This document shows positions 17,354-26,104 of a stretch of DNA of 64,000 nt, one piece after another. The notes under the pieces were generated by a model that made no database searches, was not told where the DNA came from, and worked only from the letters and a program-made list of their open reading frames with translations. The translations under genes were made by a program, and so were the position numbers. Numbering within the stretch: position 1 is the stretch's first letter; the number at the start of each line of letters is the position of its first letter. The stretch comes from Rhodococcus rhodochrous (GTDB lineage: Bacteria; Actinomycetota; Actinomycetes; Mycobacteriales; Mycobacteriaceae), in assembly GCF_014854695.1 (NCBI RefSeq), contig NZ_CP027557.1, positions 372,001-436,000 of the forward strand, given 5' to 3'.

Positions 17354-17788
17354 CTATCCGCGGACGGCGGTCAGCGCGATCTCGAGCGGTGCCCCACCGG
17401 GCAGGGTGTGGACGCCGACGGCGGTGCGGGCCGGTAGCGCGTCCACACCGAGTTCGCGTTCGATCACGTCCGACGCGCCGTCCGCGACCACCGACAGATC
17501 GACGAAACCGGGCGCGCTCGCGACGTAGACGACCATCTCGACCGGCCGGAACGACGTGCCCTCCGGCAGCGTCGCGCGGATCGCCGCCAGCGCGTTGCCC
17601 ACCGCGACGACCGCGGCGGCCCGGGCCTGTTCGACGGTGACCTCCGCACCGACCCGTCCGGTGAGGATCAGTTCGCCGTCTCGACGCGGTGTCATGCCCG
17701 CTGTGCGGACGGTGTCGCCGGCCAGCACGGCCGGGACGTACCGACCCTGCGGACGCGGTGCAACAGCAGCTGCAGTATCAGAGGACAC
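17354..17788 (-). CDS. RidA-family enamine/imine deaminase
   Basis: A 144-residue member of the YjgF/YER057c/UK114 family. The active-site Arg and Glu are present in LPARTAVGVHTLPGGAPLEIALTA, and GRVGAEVTVEQARAAA is the usual oligomer-interface helix. RidA proteins hydrolyse reactive enamines or imines, releasing ammonia, in the cytoplasm. It is the last gene of a long catabolic operon, and its start overlaps the end of the Ntn-hydrolase gene by 11 bp. Its presence suggests that the pathway forms an imine intermediate (inference). Confidence 0.85.
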   Translation of the reverse strand: MSSDTAAAVAPRPQGRYVPAVLAGDTVRTAGMTPRRDGELILTGRVGAEVTVEQARAAAVVAVGNALAAIRATLPEGTSFRPVEMVVYVASAPGFVDLSVVADGASDVIERELGVDALPARTAVGVHTLPGGAPLEIALTAVRG

Positions 17789-19376
17789 CCAGAGCCACCC
17801 CCTCCTGTCGTGGATCGCTGCCGCCGGAGAGCACTCCGCGGTCGTCGATCGAGATCACCTGCGCGCTGCCCTCGGCACCCAGCGGTTCGAGGACTTCCAC
17901 CCGGTGGCCGAGTTCGCGCAGTTCGTCGCACACGCCGTCGGCGACGTCGCCTTCGATCCGCAACGCGGTCGGTTCGCCGAGCACATCGGCGTCCGATCCC
18001 GGGAAGACGGTGAAGCGCGGCGCCGAGACGGCTTCCTGGGGGTCGAGACCGTGGTCGAGCAGGTGCGACAGCAGCTGCATGTTCCACTGCACCTGCCCGT
18101 CGCCGCCGGGTGTGTTGCCCACATGCCGCAGCTCGCCCGCCGAATCGGTGACGATCCACGCGTTGAGCGTGTGCAGGGGCTTGCGGCGCGGCGCCACCTC
18201 GTTCGGATGGCCGTCGATCAGGTAGGCACCGCGACCGAGCCGGTTGTTGAGCACGATGCCCGTCCCGGGCACCGTGAGCTTCGCTCCGAAGGTGAACGCC
18301 AGCGAATGGATGAACGACACCGCCCGCCCCTCGGCGTCCACGGCGACGAACGATGTCGTGTCCCCGGCGGAGACGGTGAACGCCTCGGCCGGTGCACGCC
18401 CGTCGATCCGTGCGCGACCCGCTGCGATGTTCGCGGGATCGAGCACGCGTGCGACCCCGTCGTTGTCCGACGAGCACCAGCGGAGCCTGTCTTCGAAGGC
18501 GGCGGTGGCCGCGCGGGCCATGCGGTCGATCGACGCCGCACCGAGCACGGGGTGGGTCCCGAGTGCGTCGTCGCACAGGGCGGCCTGGTGCAGCACCATC
18601 CATCCCGGTGTGGGGAGGGGGGTCTGGTGCAGGACGTGCCCCGCATAGCTGCCGGTGAGCGCCGCCTCCGCGTCCACCGACGCCCCGGCCTGCCATTCGT
18701 CACCGCTGAACGGTGCTCCGCCCCCCTGCAGCGCAGCCACGCAGCGTTCGGCGAGCGTGCCGGTGTAGAACGATCCCGGATCCTCGGCCAGGGCACGGAT
18801 CGTGCGGGCCAGGTCGGGCTGGGGAAGCACGTCGCCGAGGCGCGGGACCCGGTCGCCCGGTGTGTACACCGAGGCGAGTCCGGTGTCGCCGCGGATCGCA
18901 TGCAGGGCGGTCTGTACGTCGGTCCGGGTCTTCGCCGAACACGGCAGACCGCTCTCGGCGATCCGGGCTGCCGGTGCCCACAGTTCGGGCAGCGACCTGC
19001 TCGCTCCCCGCCGGTGCAGTGCGGCCAGCGCGGCGGGCGCGCCAGGGACGGCGACGGCGAGCGCCCCGTCGAGGGGGATCGCGTCGAGTCCCCGTTCCCG
19101 GTAGAAATCCGGTGTGCCGCCGTCGGGTCCGTAACCGCTGCCGTTGACGGTCCACACCGACCCGTCGGGCTCGCGGACCACGGCGAACGCGTCGCCGCCG
19201 ATGCCGCACTGCCCGGGCAGGGTCAGCCACGTGACCGCTGCCATCGCCAGGGCCGCGTCGACGGCGTTGCCGCCGTCTTCGAGGACGCGGACCCCGGCGA
19301 GGCTCGCGAGCGGATGACTCGACGCGACCATGCCTCCGGTCGCGAGCGTCGCCGGTCGTGTCGCGCGCCGCGTCAT
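17778..19376 (-). CDS. Gamma-glutamyltransferase-family Ntn-hydrolase, cytoplasmic and atypical
   Basis: A 532-residue protein from ATG 19376. It has the family fold: GGNAVDAALAMA and GIGGDAFA near the N-terminus and the autoprocessing Thr341 in SAGDTTSFVAVD, which would split it into large and small subunits. Canonical gamma-glutamyl-binding elements are missing: the NN-x-MDDF aspartate is replaced (NNRLGRG) and the Ser-Ser pair after KPL is His-Thr. There is no signal peptide, although true GGTs are exported. HpxW-type oxamate amidohydrolases share this fold, so an amidase role is possible. It overlaps the Rieske gene (ATGA) and RidA. Confidence 0.8.
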   Translation of the reverse strand: MTRRATRPATLATGGMVASSHPLASLAGVRVLEDGGNAVDAALAMAAVTWLTLPGQCGIGGDAFAVVREPDGSVWTVNGSGYGPDGGTPDFYRERGLDAIPLDGALAVAVPGAPAALAALHRRGASRSLPELWAPAARIAESGLPCSAKTRTDVQTALHAIRGDTGLASVYTPGDRVPRLGDVLPQPDLARTIRALAEDPGSFYTGTLAERCVAALQGGGAPFSGDEWQAGASVDAEAALTGSYAGHVLHQTPLPTPGWMVLHQAALCDDALGTHPVLGAASIDRMARAATAAFEDRLRWCSSDNDGVARVLDPANIAAGRARIDGRAPAEAFTVSAGDTTSFVAVDAEGRAVSFIHSLAFTFGAKLTVPGTGIVLNNRLGRGAYLIDGHPNEVAPRRKPLHTLNAWIVTDSAGELRHVGNTPGGDGQVQWNMQLLSHLLDHGLDPQEAVSAPRFTVFPGSDADVLGEPTALRIEGDVADGVCDELRELGHRVEVLEPLGAEGSAQVISIDDRGVLSGGSDPRQEGVALGVL

Positions 19377-19729
19377 GCCGACCGCATCCGACGTCGACGG
19401 GGTCCTTCCGGCGGCTCGGCGGGGTCGATCCCGACGAAGATCTCGCCGTCGCGTTCCTCGCACGGATAGGTCTTGATGGGCTCGGTGGCCGGCGGGCAGA
19501 TCGGCTCACCGGTCTCGAGGTCGAATGCGCTTCCGTGGCAGGAGCATCCGATGCCGTCCTGGACGAGCTTGCCGGACGACAGCAGGCAGTCGAGGTGTGA
19601 GCAGTAGTTGGACGTCGCGTACGCCTTGCCGTCCAGTCGGGAGATGGCGAACTCGTAGTCCTCGGCGTAGAACCGGCGGACGATGCCTTCGGGCACCTGC
19701 CCGGATCGGGCCACTCGCTTGAACTCCAT
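19373..19729 (-). CDS. Rieske [2Fe-2S] ferredoxin (118 residues)
   Basis: A small soluble Rieske protein. The cluster ligands are Cys43-x-His45 (YCSHLDC) and Cys62-x2-His65 (GCSCHGSAFD), followed by the conserved TGEPICPPATEPIKTYP. It is the electron-carrier type that serves oxygenases rather than the membrane bc1 type, since no transmembrane helix is present. It lies between the aldehyde dehydrogenase (39 bp) and the Ntn-hydrolase (ATGA overlap) and is the second Rieske protein of the operon. I infer that it carries electrons from the operon's ferredoxin reductase to the diiron protein. Confidence 0.9.
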   Translation of the reverse strand: MEFKRVARSGQVPEGIVRRFYAEDYEFAISRLDGKAYATSNYCSHLDCLLSSGKLVQDGIGCSCHGSAFDLETGEPICPPATEPIKTYPCEERDGEIFVGIDPAEPPEGPRRRRMRSA

Positions 19730-19768
19730 GGTCTTTCCTCCAGGCTTGTCGAGGGTCGGTGTCGCCGG

Positions 19769-21223
19769 TCAGGCGTCGGGGGACAGGTAGACGGTCTTCT
19801 CGGACTGGTAGAACTGCATGAGCGTGGGGCCGGCCTGTTCCTTGAAGGTCTGCGTGCTCGACTGCTTGTAGCCGCCGAACGGCGCGTTCATGGCCATTCC
19901 CGTGGTGGGCTGGTTGACCTTTACGAGCCCGGTCCGCGACCCGGCGATGAAACGCTGTGCGGCGGAGAGACTCCGGGTCACGACGGAGGCGCTGAGCCCG
20001 AAGGCGGTGTCGTTCGCCAGGGCGAGTGCCTCGTCGAAGGAGCCGGCGCGCTGGAAGGCCAGGACCGGGCCGAAGATCTCGTCGGTGAGCAGGCGCATCC
20101 CCGGGGCGGTGTCCGCGAAGATCGTGGGCCGCACGAAGAATCCGTCTCGCAGCGCGTCGTCCTCGCACCGCACGCCGCCGCACACGAGCCGTGCGCCTTC
20201 GTCCGTGCCGATGGTGACGTACTCGAGGAACTTGTCGAGCTGACCGCGACTCGCGAGCGGGCCGACATCGACGGCGGCACCCGAACCCGGTCCGACCCGC
20301 AGGGCGCGGGTGCGTTCGGCGATCTTCTCGAGCAGTTCGTCGTAAATCGCGTCGACGGCGACGACCCGGCTGGTGCCGGTGCACGCCTGGCCCGACAATC
20401 CGAAGGCGCCCTTGACGATCAGTGCGGCCGCCGCGTCGAGGTCGGCGTCGTCCAGGACGACGACGGGGTTCTTGCCGCCCATCTCCAGCTGTACGCGCCG
20501 GTCGGGGCCGACGCTGCGGTGGATGGCGCGTCCGACCTCGGTGGACCCGGTGAAGGTCACCGCGGCGATCCGCTCGTCGCCGGACACCGCCGCACCGGCC
20601 TTGCCGTCGCCCTGTACCAGCGCGATCGCGCCCTCGGGCAGACCACCGGCGAGCAGGGCCTCGACGAGTCGCTGACCCATCAGCGGGGTGATCTCGGACG
20701 GCTTGAACAGCACCGTGTTGCCGGCGGCGAGCGCGGGCCCGAGCTTGCGGGAGGGGATGTTGAGCGGGAAGTTCCACGGCGTGATCGCACCGACGATCCC
20801 GATCGGTTCGCGCACGGTGTAGATGGTCGTGGAGCCCGGTGCCGGGAAGGTCGCACCGGTGGCGCGCAGTGCCTCGCCTGCGTAGAAGCGCAGGTTCATG
20901 GGGGTGCGGCTCACCTCCATCGACGCCTCGGCGCGGGTCTTGCCCTCTTCGCGGATGAGTTCGTCGACGAGTTCGGCCGAGCGTGCGGCGAGATGGTCGG
21001 CGGCTGCCTCGAGGATCGCGGCGCGACGCTCGGGCGGGGTGGCGGCCCATTCGGGTGCGGCCTTGTCGAGCGCGTCGACGGCGTTGCGGACGTCGATGGC
21101 GTCGGAGTCCGGGAAGGTGCCGATCAGGTCGGTCTCGTCGGCGGGGTTGCGGCGTTCGAAGACCGCGCCGGAGGCGGCCGGTACCCAGTTGCCGTCGATG
21201 TGGTTCAGTCCGGTGATCGTCAT
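19769..21223 (-). CDS. NAD(P)+-dependent aldehyde dehydrogenase
   Basis: A 484-residue ALDH. Asn151 lies in [21 protein letters not shown], the general base Glu247 in QLEMGGKNP, and the nucleophile Cys281 in [11 protein letters not shown], a Thr-rich context common in ketoglutarate-semialdehyde and benzaldehyde dehydrogenases. It oxidises an aldehyde to the acid, presumably a pathway intermediate. The ATG at 21223 overlaps the stop of the reductase gene (ATGA), so translation is coupled. An in-frame extension to 21253 is unnecessary. The substrate is not readable. Confidence 0.9.
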   Translation of the reverse strand: MTITGLNHIDGNWVPAASGAVFERRNPADETDLIGTFPDSDAIDVRNAVDALDKAAPEWAATPPERRAAILEAAADHLAARSAELVDELIREEGKTRAEASMEVSRTPMNLRFYAGEALRATGATFPAPGSTTIYTVREPIGIVGAITPWNFPLNIPSRKLGPALAAGNTVLFKPSEITPLMGQRLVEALLAGGLPEGAIALVQGDGKAGAAVSGDERIAAVTFTGSTEVGRAIHRSVGPDRRVQLEMGGKNPVVVLDDADLDAAAALIVKGAFGLSGQACTGTSRVVAVDAIYDELLEKIAERTRALRVGPGSGAAVDVGPLASRGQLDKFLEYVTIGTDEGARLVCGGVRCEDDALRDGFFVRPTIFADTAPGMRLLTDEIFGPVLAFQRAGSFDEALALANDTAFGLSASVVTRSLSAAQRFIAGSRTGLVKVNQPTTGMAMNAPFGGYKQSSTQTFKEQAGPTLMQFYQSEKTVYLSPDA

Positions 21224-22446
21224 GCGGGCTCGACCTCCTCGTACATCTCCCACAGATCGGTGTCCTCGTCGGCGAGCAGCGCTGCGTCGACTCTGCGGCC
21301 GACGAGTTCGCGGGCCGCCATGATGTCCTCGCCGCGGTCCATCGCGAAGGCGGCGGTCAGAACGTCACCGGCGAGGTAGAAGACCGAGAACTCTCCGCTG
21401 TCGGTGTCACCGCGGACGACGAGTTCGGTTGTTCCGGAAGATGATCCGGCGAACTGGATGTTGGAGTCGTACTGGTCCGACCAGAACCAGTGCGGGTCGT
21501 CGGAGAGCGACTGCCTCCCGACGATCGTGTCGGCGACCACCGCGGCCTGGCGGTTCGCGTTGTCGAAGTGTTCGACGCGCACGTGCCGGCCTTCACGCGG
21601 GGAGAACCGCTTCGCGACATCGCCTGCCGCGTAGATGTTCTCGACCGAGGTGCGCCCGGTGGCGTCGACCACGATCCCGCCGTCGACGGCGAGTCCGCTC
21701 GCCGCCGCGATGTCGGTGTTGGGGACGATGCCGATGCCGACGACCACGGCGTCGGCCTCGACGACCCCGCCGGTGGTGGTCTCGATCCGCACACCGCGAT
21801 CGGAAGTGGTCACCGAGGTGACGCCCGTGCCGGTGCGCAGGTCGACACCGTTGCGGCGGTGCAGATCGGCGCAGTGCCGGCCGACCTGCTCGCCGAGGAT
21901 GCCTCCGAGGAGGTGCTCGGCCTGTTCGAGGACCGTCACTGTCACGCCGAGAGATCGTGCGGTCGCGGCGATCTCGAGTCCGATGAAGCCGCCGCCGACG
22001 ATCGCGAGGCTCGAACCCGGGGTCAGACGGGCTGCGAGGGCGGTCGCGTCGTCGAGGGTGCGCAGGTAGTGGACGAGATCGGGCCGGGAACCGGTGGTGG
22101 CAAGGGTGCGGGGGCGTCCGCCCGTGGCGAGGACGATCGCGTCGGCGGCGATCTCGCCGCCGTCGAACTCGACCGTGCGGGTCGCGGTGTCGATGCGCTG
22201 CACCGACACACCGGTACGAATGTCGATGTCGTTGGCGTCGAGCCATTTCCGGGGCAGTAGTGCGAGGGAGTCGACTCCTTCGCGGCCTGCGAGGAATTCC
22301 TTCGACAGGGGTGGGCGCTGGTAGGGGGCGTGCTGCTCGTCGCCGAGCAACACGATGCGTCCGTCGAAGCCGCGGCGACGCAGGGTGCGTGCGGCGACAG
22401 CGGCGACCTGGCCGGCGCCCACTGTGACTACGGTGCGAACGGTCAT
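21220..22446 (-). CDS. FAD-dependent ferredoxin reductase
   Basis: A 408-residue pyridine-nucleotide-disulfide oxidoreductase of the type that reduces ferredoxins of oxygenases. The FAD-binding GAGQVAAVAARTLR replaces the usual GxGxxG start, PYQRPPLSKEFLAG is the family signature, and NAD(P)H binds at IVGGGFIGLEIAATARSLG. The second FAD site is IYAAGDVA. The start at 22446 overlaps the end of the first Rieske gene (ATGA), making a reductase-ferredoxin unit. It would move electrons from NAD(P)H to the two Rieske ferredoxins. No classical Rieske-type oxygenase or P450 is in the operon. Confidence 0.92.
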   Translation of the reverse strand: MTVRTVVTVGAGQVAAVAARTLRRRGFDGRIVLLGDEQHAPYQRPPLSKEFLAGREGVDSLALLPRKWLDANDIDIRTGVSVQRIDTATRTVEFDGGEIAADAIVLATGGRPRTLATTGSRPDLVHYLRTLDDATALAARLTPGSSLAIVGGGFIGLEIAATARSLGVTVTVLEQAEHLLGGILGEQVGRHCADLHRRNGVDLRTGTGVTSVTTSDRGVRIETTTGGVVEADAVVVGIGIVPNTDIAAASGLAVDGGIVVDATGRTSVENIYAAGDVAKRFSPREGRHVRVEHFDNANRQAAVVADTIVGRQSLSDDPHWFWSDQYDSNIQFAGSSSGTTELVVRGDTDSGEFSVFYLAGDVLTAAFAMDRGEDIMAARELVGRRVDAALLADEDTDLWEMYEEVEPA

Positions 22447-22844
22447 GCCGTGCACTCCTTTCCGGATGCGGCCGGTGCCGGACGCGGGGTGGGGTCGACG
22501 AGGACGGTCTCGTCGCGCACGAGGACGGGATAGACCGGCTGGCAGAGGTCCTGGTCCTCTTCGTATCCGGTCTCGAGATCGAAGCGCCACTGGTGGCCGG
22601 GGCAGATGACCCGGCCGTGCAGGAGCGTGCCCTTCACGAGCGAACGGTCCTGATGGATGCACAGGTCGGCGAAGGCGTAGATGCGGTCGTTCGCATGGAA
22701 CAGTGCGATCGCGAGGCCGTCGACCTCCACGCGGAGTTTGCGGCGTCGGGTCACCTCTTTCACCGTGGCGACGGCGACCCAGGTCGGGGACTCTGCGGCG
22801 GCGTCGGCGCCGGCGGTCCCGCTGCCCATGATTTCGGTGGACAT
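22443..22844 (-). CDS. Rieske [2Fe-2S] ferredoxin (133 residues)
   Basis: Cluster ligands Cys62-x-His64 (LCIHQD) and Cys81-x2-His84 (ICPGHQWRFD) are intact. The protein is soluble with no membrane helix. It differs from the 118-residue Rieske protein downstream in sequence and loop composition, so the two are paralogues and not a recent duplication. It overlaps the ferredoxin reductase by ATGA, the arrangement expected for partner proteins, and follows the diiron protein gene by 69 bp. Confidence 0.9.
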   Translation of the reverse strand: MSTEIMGSGTAGADAAAESPTWVAVATVKEVTRRRKLRVEVDGLAIALFHANDRIYAFADLCIHQDRSLVKGTLLHGRVICPGHQWRFDLETGYEEDQDLCQPVYPVLVRDETVLVDPTPRPAPAASGKECTA

Positions 22845-22913
22845 GCTTCTCCTTCGCTCGTGTGCGAGACCGGGAGCGGAAGCCGCGAGCGACTTCCGCT
22901 CCCGCGCATCGGA

Positions 22914-23633
22914 TCAGGCGGACGCCAGCTCCAGATCGGGGGCGACGTACGTGTCGTACAGACCCTTCGTGTACGAGAAACGCATCTCCGCTCCCCAGCG
23001 GACGAGCTGCAGGCAGCGCTGCTGCAGCTGCGGGGTGTCGGCGCAGTCCAGGACGATCTGGTAGCCGCGCTCACCGTGCACCACGTCCGAGGTGATGTGC
23101 AGGTCGAAGAACTCGATCTCGTCCTCGGTGAAGCCGTACACCTCGCGGAGCGGGACGATCTGCTTCTTGTAGATGCTCGGCACCTGGGATTCGAGACCGA
23201 CGACCAGGGCCGCGGTGGCGACGACGAAGTGCTCGCGCTGGGACACCGCGTAGCACCAGGCCTGCAGTCCGCGGGTGACCGCGTTCATGTTGTTCGGGTC
23301 CTCGACGCGCTCCTTGGTGGTGCCGCACGCCTCGGCGAACTTGATGAGCAGGTCGGTGTGCCGGATGTCGGCCAGCTCCTCCTCGTACATGTTCTGGAGG
23401 GTGAAGTCCTTGGCGTCGGTGAAGTGATCGGGGGTGTTGGAGTAGATGTTCGCCAGGTAGTCGGCGAAGGGGCCGACGTAGTGGTAGTGGTTCTCGGCCC
23501 ACCGGGCGAAGTGGTGCTTCTCGAGCTTGCCCTCGGCCCACGCCTTGCTGAACGATGCGTTCTTCGCCTCGCGTCCCTTGATGGCGTCTTCGAGTGCGGC
23601 GCGGAATTCGTCGCGTCCGAGCAGTTCGGTCAT
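22914..23633 (-). CDS. Heme-oxygenase-like diiron protein (HDO/CADD-like)
   Basis: A 239-residue all-helical protein of the TenA/PqqC/CADD fold. The ligands Glu85, His92 (EELADIRH), Glu148, His179, Asp183 and His186 (HITSDVVH) reproduce the six-ligand set and spacing I recall for the diiron protein CADD, including H-x3-D-x2-H. This argues for an iron-activating HDO oxygenase rather than a TenA thiaminase or metal-free PqqC. HDO enzymes catalyse N-oxygenation, oxidative C-C cleavage or deamination. It sits beside Rieske ferredoxins and a reductase, and is the only candidate oxygenase in the operon. The substrate is unknown. Confidence 0.8.
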   Translation of the reverse strand: MTELLGRDEFRAALEDAIKGREAKNASFSKAWAEGKLEKHHFARWAENHYHYVGPFADYLANIYSNTPDHFTDAKDFTLQNMYEEELADIRHTDLLIKFAEACGTTKERVEDPNNMNAVTRGLQAWCYAVSQREHFVVATAALVVGLESQVPSIYKKQIVPLREVYGFTEDEIEFFDLHITSDVVHGERGYQIVLDCADTPQLQQRCLQLVRWGAEMRFSYTKGLYDTYVAPDLELASA

Positions 23634-23673
23634 GATGATGCCTTTCGATGAGGAGGTCGTGCGGGGGATGCGA

Positions 23674-24123
23674 TCAGGCGTTGATCGCGGAGGTCAGGGC
23701 TTCGAATTCGGCGATCATGGCGGCGCCGACCGCCTTGTCCTGCTCGCCGTTGCCGCCGCTGATGCCGACGGCGCCGACGATCTGTCCGTCGTAGACGAGG
23801 GGGAAGCCGCCGACGAAGATCGCGAACTTCCCGGGGAGCATGTGGCTGATGCCGAACGCTTCGTTGCCGGGGAGGGCGGGTCCGTTGGGACCCTCGTTGA
23901 ACAGGTGGGTGGCGCGCTCGTGGCCGGCGGCGGTGAACGCCTTCGCCATGGCGATCTCGACGCCGGTGAGGCGGGCGCCGGGAAGCCGGTGCAGAGCAAT
24001 GACGTTCGCGCTCTCGTCGCAGACGCAGAGGGTCTGCTTCACGCCGATCTCCTCGGCCTTCGCGCGGCCGGCGTCCAGCAGGGGGAGTGCGTCGTCGAGG
24101 GTGATGCGGTGGATTCGATGCAT
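23674..24123 (-). CDS. GlcG/HbpS-family protein
   Basis: A 149-residue protein of the GlcG/HbpS (DUF336) family: ITLDDALPLLDAG at the start, VIALHRLPGARLTGVEIAMAKA, FAIFVGGFPLVYDGQIVGAVGISGG. Members bind heme or cobalamin-like ligands in some cases and act as small catabolic-operon accessories in others. It is the first gene of the operon, divergent from the PucR regulator, with 40 bp to the diiron protein. No signal peptide is present, so it is cytoplasmic. Its role with a diiron enzyme is unknown; stabilising an intermediate or sensing iron/heme are possibilities (inference). Confidence 0.85.
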   Translation of the reverse strand: MHRIHRITLDDALPLLDAGRAKAEEIGVKQTLCVCDESANVIALHRLPGARLTGVEIAMAKAFTAAGHERATHLFNEGPNGPALPGNEAFGISHMLPGKFAIFVGGFPLVYDGQIVGAVGISGGNGEQDKAVGAAMIAEFEALTSAINA

Positions 24124-24327
24124 TGGTCTCCACTTTCGAAGTCGGGTCGGAGAGTCGGACGATTCCTGGTCCGCGTCGGGATCCGTGTGCGTCCCGCCGA
24201 TGCCGCGTCGCTGAAGTGTCGGCGGGTGCCGGAGCGGTGGAGCGGTGTGTCCGGCGTGGCTCATTTCTAACAGGACCGTGCGCCGATGGGGACGGTCAGG
24301 ATCACCGTTGTTTTCGGTATTCGATGT

Positions 24328-24384
24328 ACACAGTGCACATGTGTCTGGGACGCATGACTCTGGTATCTGGTGTAGAAAGTGCAC
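24328..24384. promoter_or_regulatory. GTGCAC-type repeats in the glcG-like/PucR divergent promoter
   Basis: ACACAGTGCACA lies at 24328-24339, and a second GTGCAC core within AAAGTGCACA at 24376-24385, centres about 46 bp apart. The 12-bp sequence recurs exactly at 27739-27750 upstream of the permease gene. The 328-bp space between the divergent genes (24124-24451) holds no other clear element. These are candidate PucR operators. Confidence 0.55.
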
Positions 24385-24451
24385 ACCGCCACGGTGTCGA
24401 CGGGTCCACCCCCTCACGGCCCGCCGATGCTCCCGATGGAAGCAGGTCCCC

Positions 24452-26104
24452 ATGGAATCGAGCCCGCGTCTGACAGTCCGAGGGCTGCTCGACGAACCGC
24501 TCATGGAGGGCGCCCGGGTCGTGGATCGGGAGGCCGATCTCGACCGGGCGCTCACCTGGGTGCTGCCGTTCGGCGAGGTCGTCGGCCGATTCGACGATCT
24601 CACCGGCGTCGCCGTGTACATGCGGCCGGAGGCACTGGCCGACAGTGCGCACGCCCTGTCCGCGCTCGCGGCCCGCGGCGCGGCGGCCCTGGTCGTCGAC
24701 GGCGCGGTGCCCGCCGGAATGTCCTGGCCGGCGGGGTTGGTGGTGATCGAACTCGACCTGCCCGTCGGATTCGCGGCGCTCAACCGGTTGCTCGCCGAGC
24801 GGTCGCTGATGCAGGAAGTGCACGTCATGCGCTATTCCGCGCACGTGCACTCGACGCTCGCCGGTCTGCTGCACCGCGGCGCGGGGCTGACCCTGCTCGT
24901 CAAGGAGGTCTCGGCGCTCGCACAGCATCCGGCGATCGCGCTCGACGCGCGTGGTCAGGCCGTCGCCTTCCACGGCGTGGATGCCGCTCGGGCGGAAGAG
25001 ATCTCGGAGATCCTGCACAAGCAGCTGTCGACGGTGACGGCCGCGGAGCGTCACGCCCACCACGACACCCGCGTGCTGGAGGAGGTCGTCGGTGGCACAC
25101 CCTGGACGTGCACGGCGAGCACCATCCGACTCGGCAAACGGTTCGAGGGCTGGGTGGTCGTTCTCGCGTCGGGGACGTCTCCCGGACCGCACGAGCTGGC
25201 CCAGCACGCGGTCGTCACCGAACAGGCGACGGCGATCATCGGATCGGAGATGCTGCGGCAACGCAGCGTCGACGAGGCCGAGGAACGGGCCCGCGGCGAT
25301 TTCGTGCAGGCGCTGGTGCACGGCAGTTTCACCAGCCAGCACGACATGCAGGCGCGCGCCGAGTACCACGACATCGACCTCACCTCGTCGTTCGCGGTCT
25401 TCGTCGCGCCCGGTTACGGGGAGAACCCGGCCGGTCCGGGCGGCGACGAATCCGGTGGACTGTTGCGGTTGGCCCGGTACGCGGCCAGCGTCCTGCCCCA
25501 CCCGTCGGTGCGCTCGTACGTCACGGTGATCGGCGACGTCCTGGTGGTGGTGCGGTCGCTCCGCTACCGCGACCCGCGCGACGTCGAACTCGAGATCGCC
25601 GAGTACGCCGACGCGGTGTCGCAGGACCTGTCCCGTCGGCGCGTGCGCCCGGTGCCCGTCGCCCACGGCGCTCCGGCCGTCGGCGCGGACCAGATCCGGG
25701 AGAGCTACCGGCAGGCCCGCGTGGCGCTCGGCATCGGGCAGCGGCTCGGGATGTCGGGTTCGGTGGCCTACCGCGACCTGCGGGGTTACGGCGTGCTCGA
25801 GCTGGTCGCCGAGACCGATCGCAGCCGCAGGTTCGTCGGCGACGTCTTCGGGACGCTCAAGCCCGGCACCGACCTGTACGACACCCTGCTGGCCTATCTG
25901 GCGGCGGGCGGGAACGTCAACGCGGCGGCGCGCGAGTTGTCGGTGCACCGCAACACCATGCTGTCGAAGCTCGACCGGATCTCCCGCGCGATGGCGATGG
26001 ACGTCCGGCTGCCGGAGAATCAGTTCACGGCCTGGCTCGCCGTCCGTCTCGAGCTTCTCGACCGACTGCGTACCTCGGTCGAGAACGAGATCAACTACCG
26101 CTGA
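24452..26104 (+). CDS. PucR-family transcriptional regulator
   Basis: A 550-residue regulator from ATG 24452. Residues 1-125 are the PucR N-terminal ligand domain (LTVRGLLDEPLMEGARVV), a GGDEF-like middle domain spans about 300-440, and the C-terminal HTH_30 is at about 490-540 (LLAYLAAGGNVNAAARELSVHRNT). PucR proteins activate catabolic operons for purines, amines and similar nitrogen compounds in response to substrate. It is divergent from the eight-gene operon and its end overlaps the convergent MFS gene by 14 bp. The shared GTGCAC motif suggests that it also controls the permease gene at 27.9 kb. Confidence 0.9.
   Translation: MESSPRLTVRGLLDEPLMEGARVVDREADLDRALTWVLPFGEVVGRFDDLTGVAVYMRPEALADSAHALSALAARGAAALVVDGAVPAGMSWPAGLVVIELDLPVGFAALNRLLAERSLMQEVHVMRYSAHVHSTLAGLLHRGAGLTLLVKEVSALAQHPAIALDARGQAVAFHGVDAARAEEISEILHKQLSTVTAAERHAHHDTRVLEEVVGGTPWTCTASTIRLGKRFEGWVVVLASGTSPGPHELAQHAVVTEQATAIIGSEMLRQRSVDEAEERARGDFVQALVHGSFTSQHDMQARAEYHDIDLTSSFAVFVAPGYGENPAGPGGDESGGLLRLARYAASVLPHPSVRSYVTVIGDVLVVVRSLRYRDPRDVELEIAEYADAVSQDLSRRRVRPVPVAHGAPAVGADQIRESYRQARVALGIGQRLGMSGSVAYRDLRGYGVLELVAETDRSRRFVGDVFGTLKPGTDLYDTLLAYLAAGGNVNAAARELSVHRNTMLSKLDRISRAMAMDVRLPENQFTAWLAVRLELLDRLRTSVENEINYR

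Noticed and set aside
24245-24451. N-terminal extension of the PucR frame
   Set aside because: It crosses the GTGCAC promoter region and adds no recognisable domain; ATG 24452 fits the family start.
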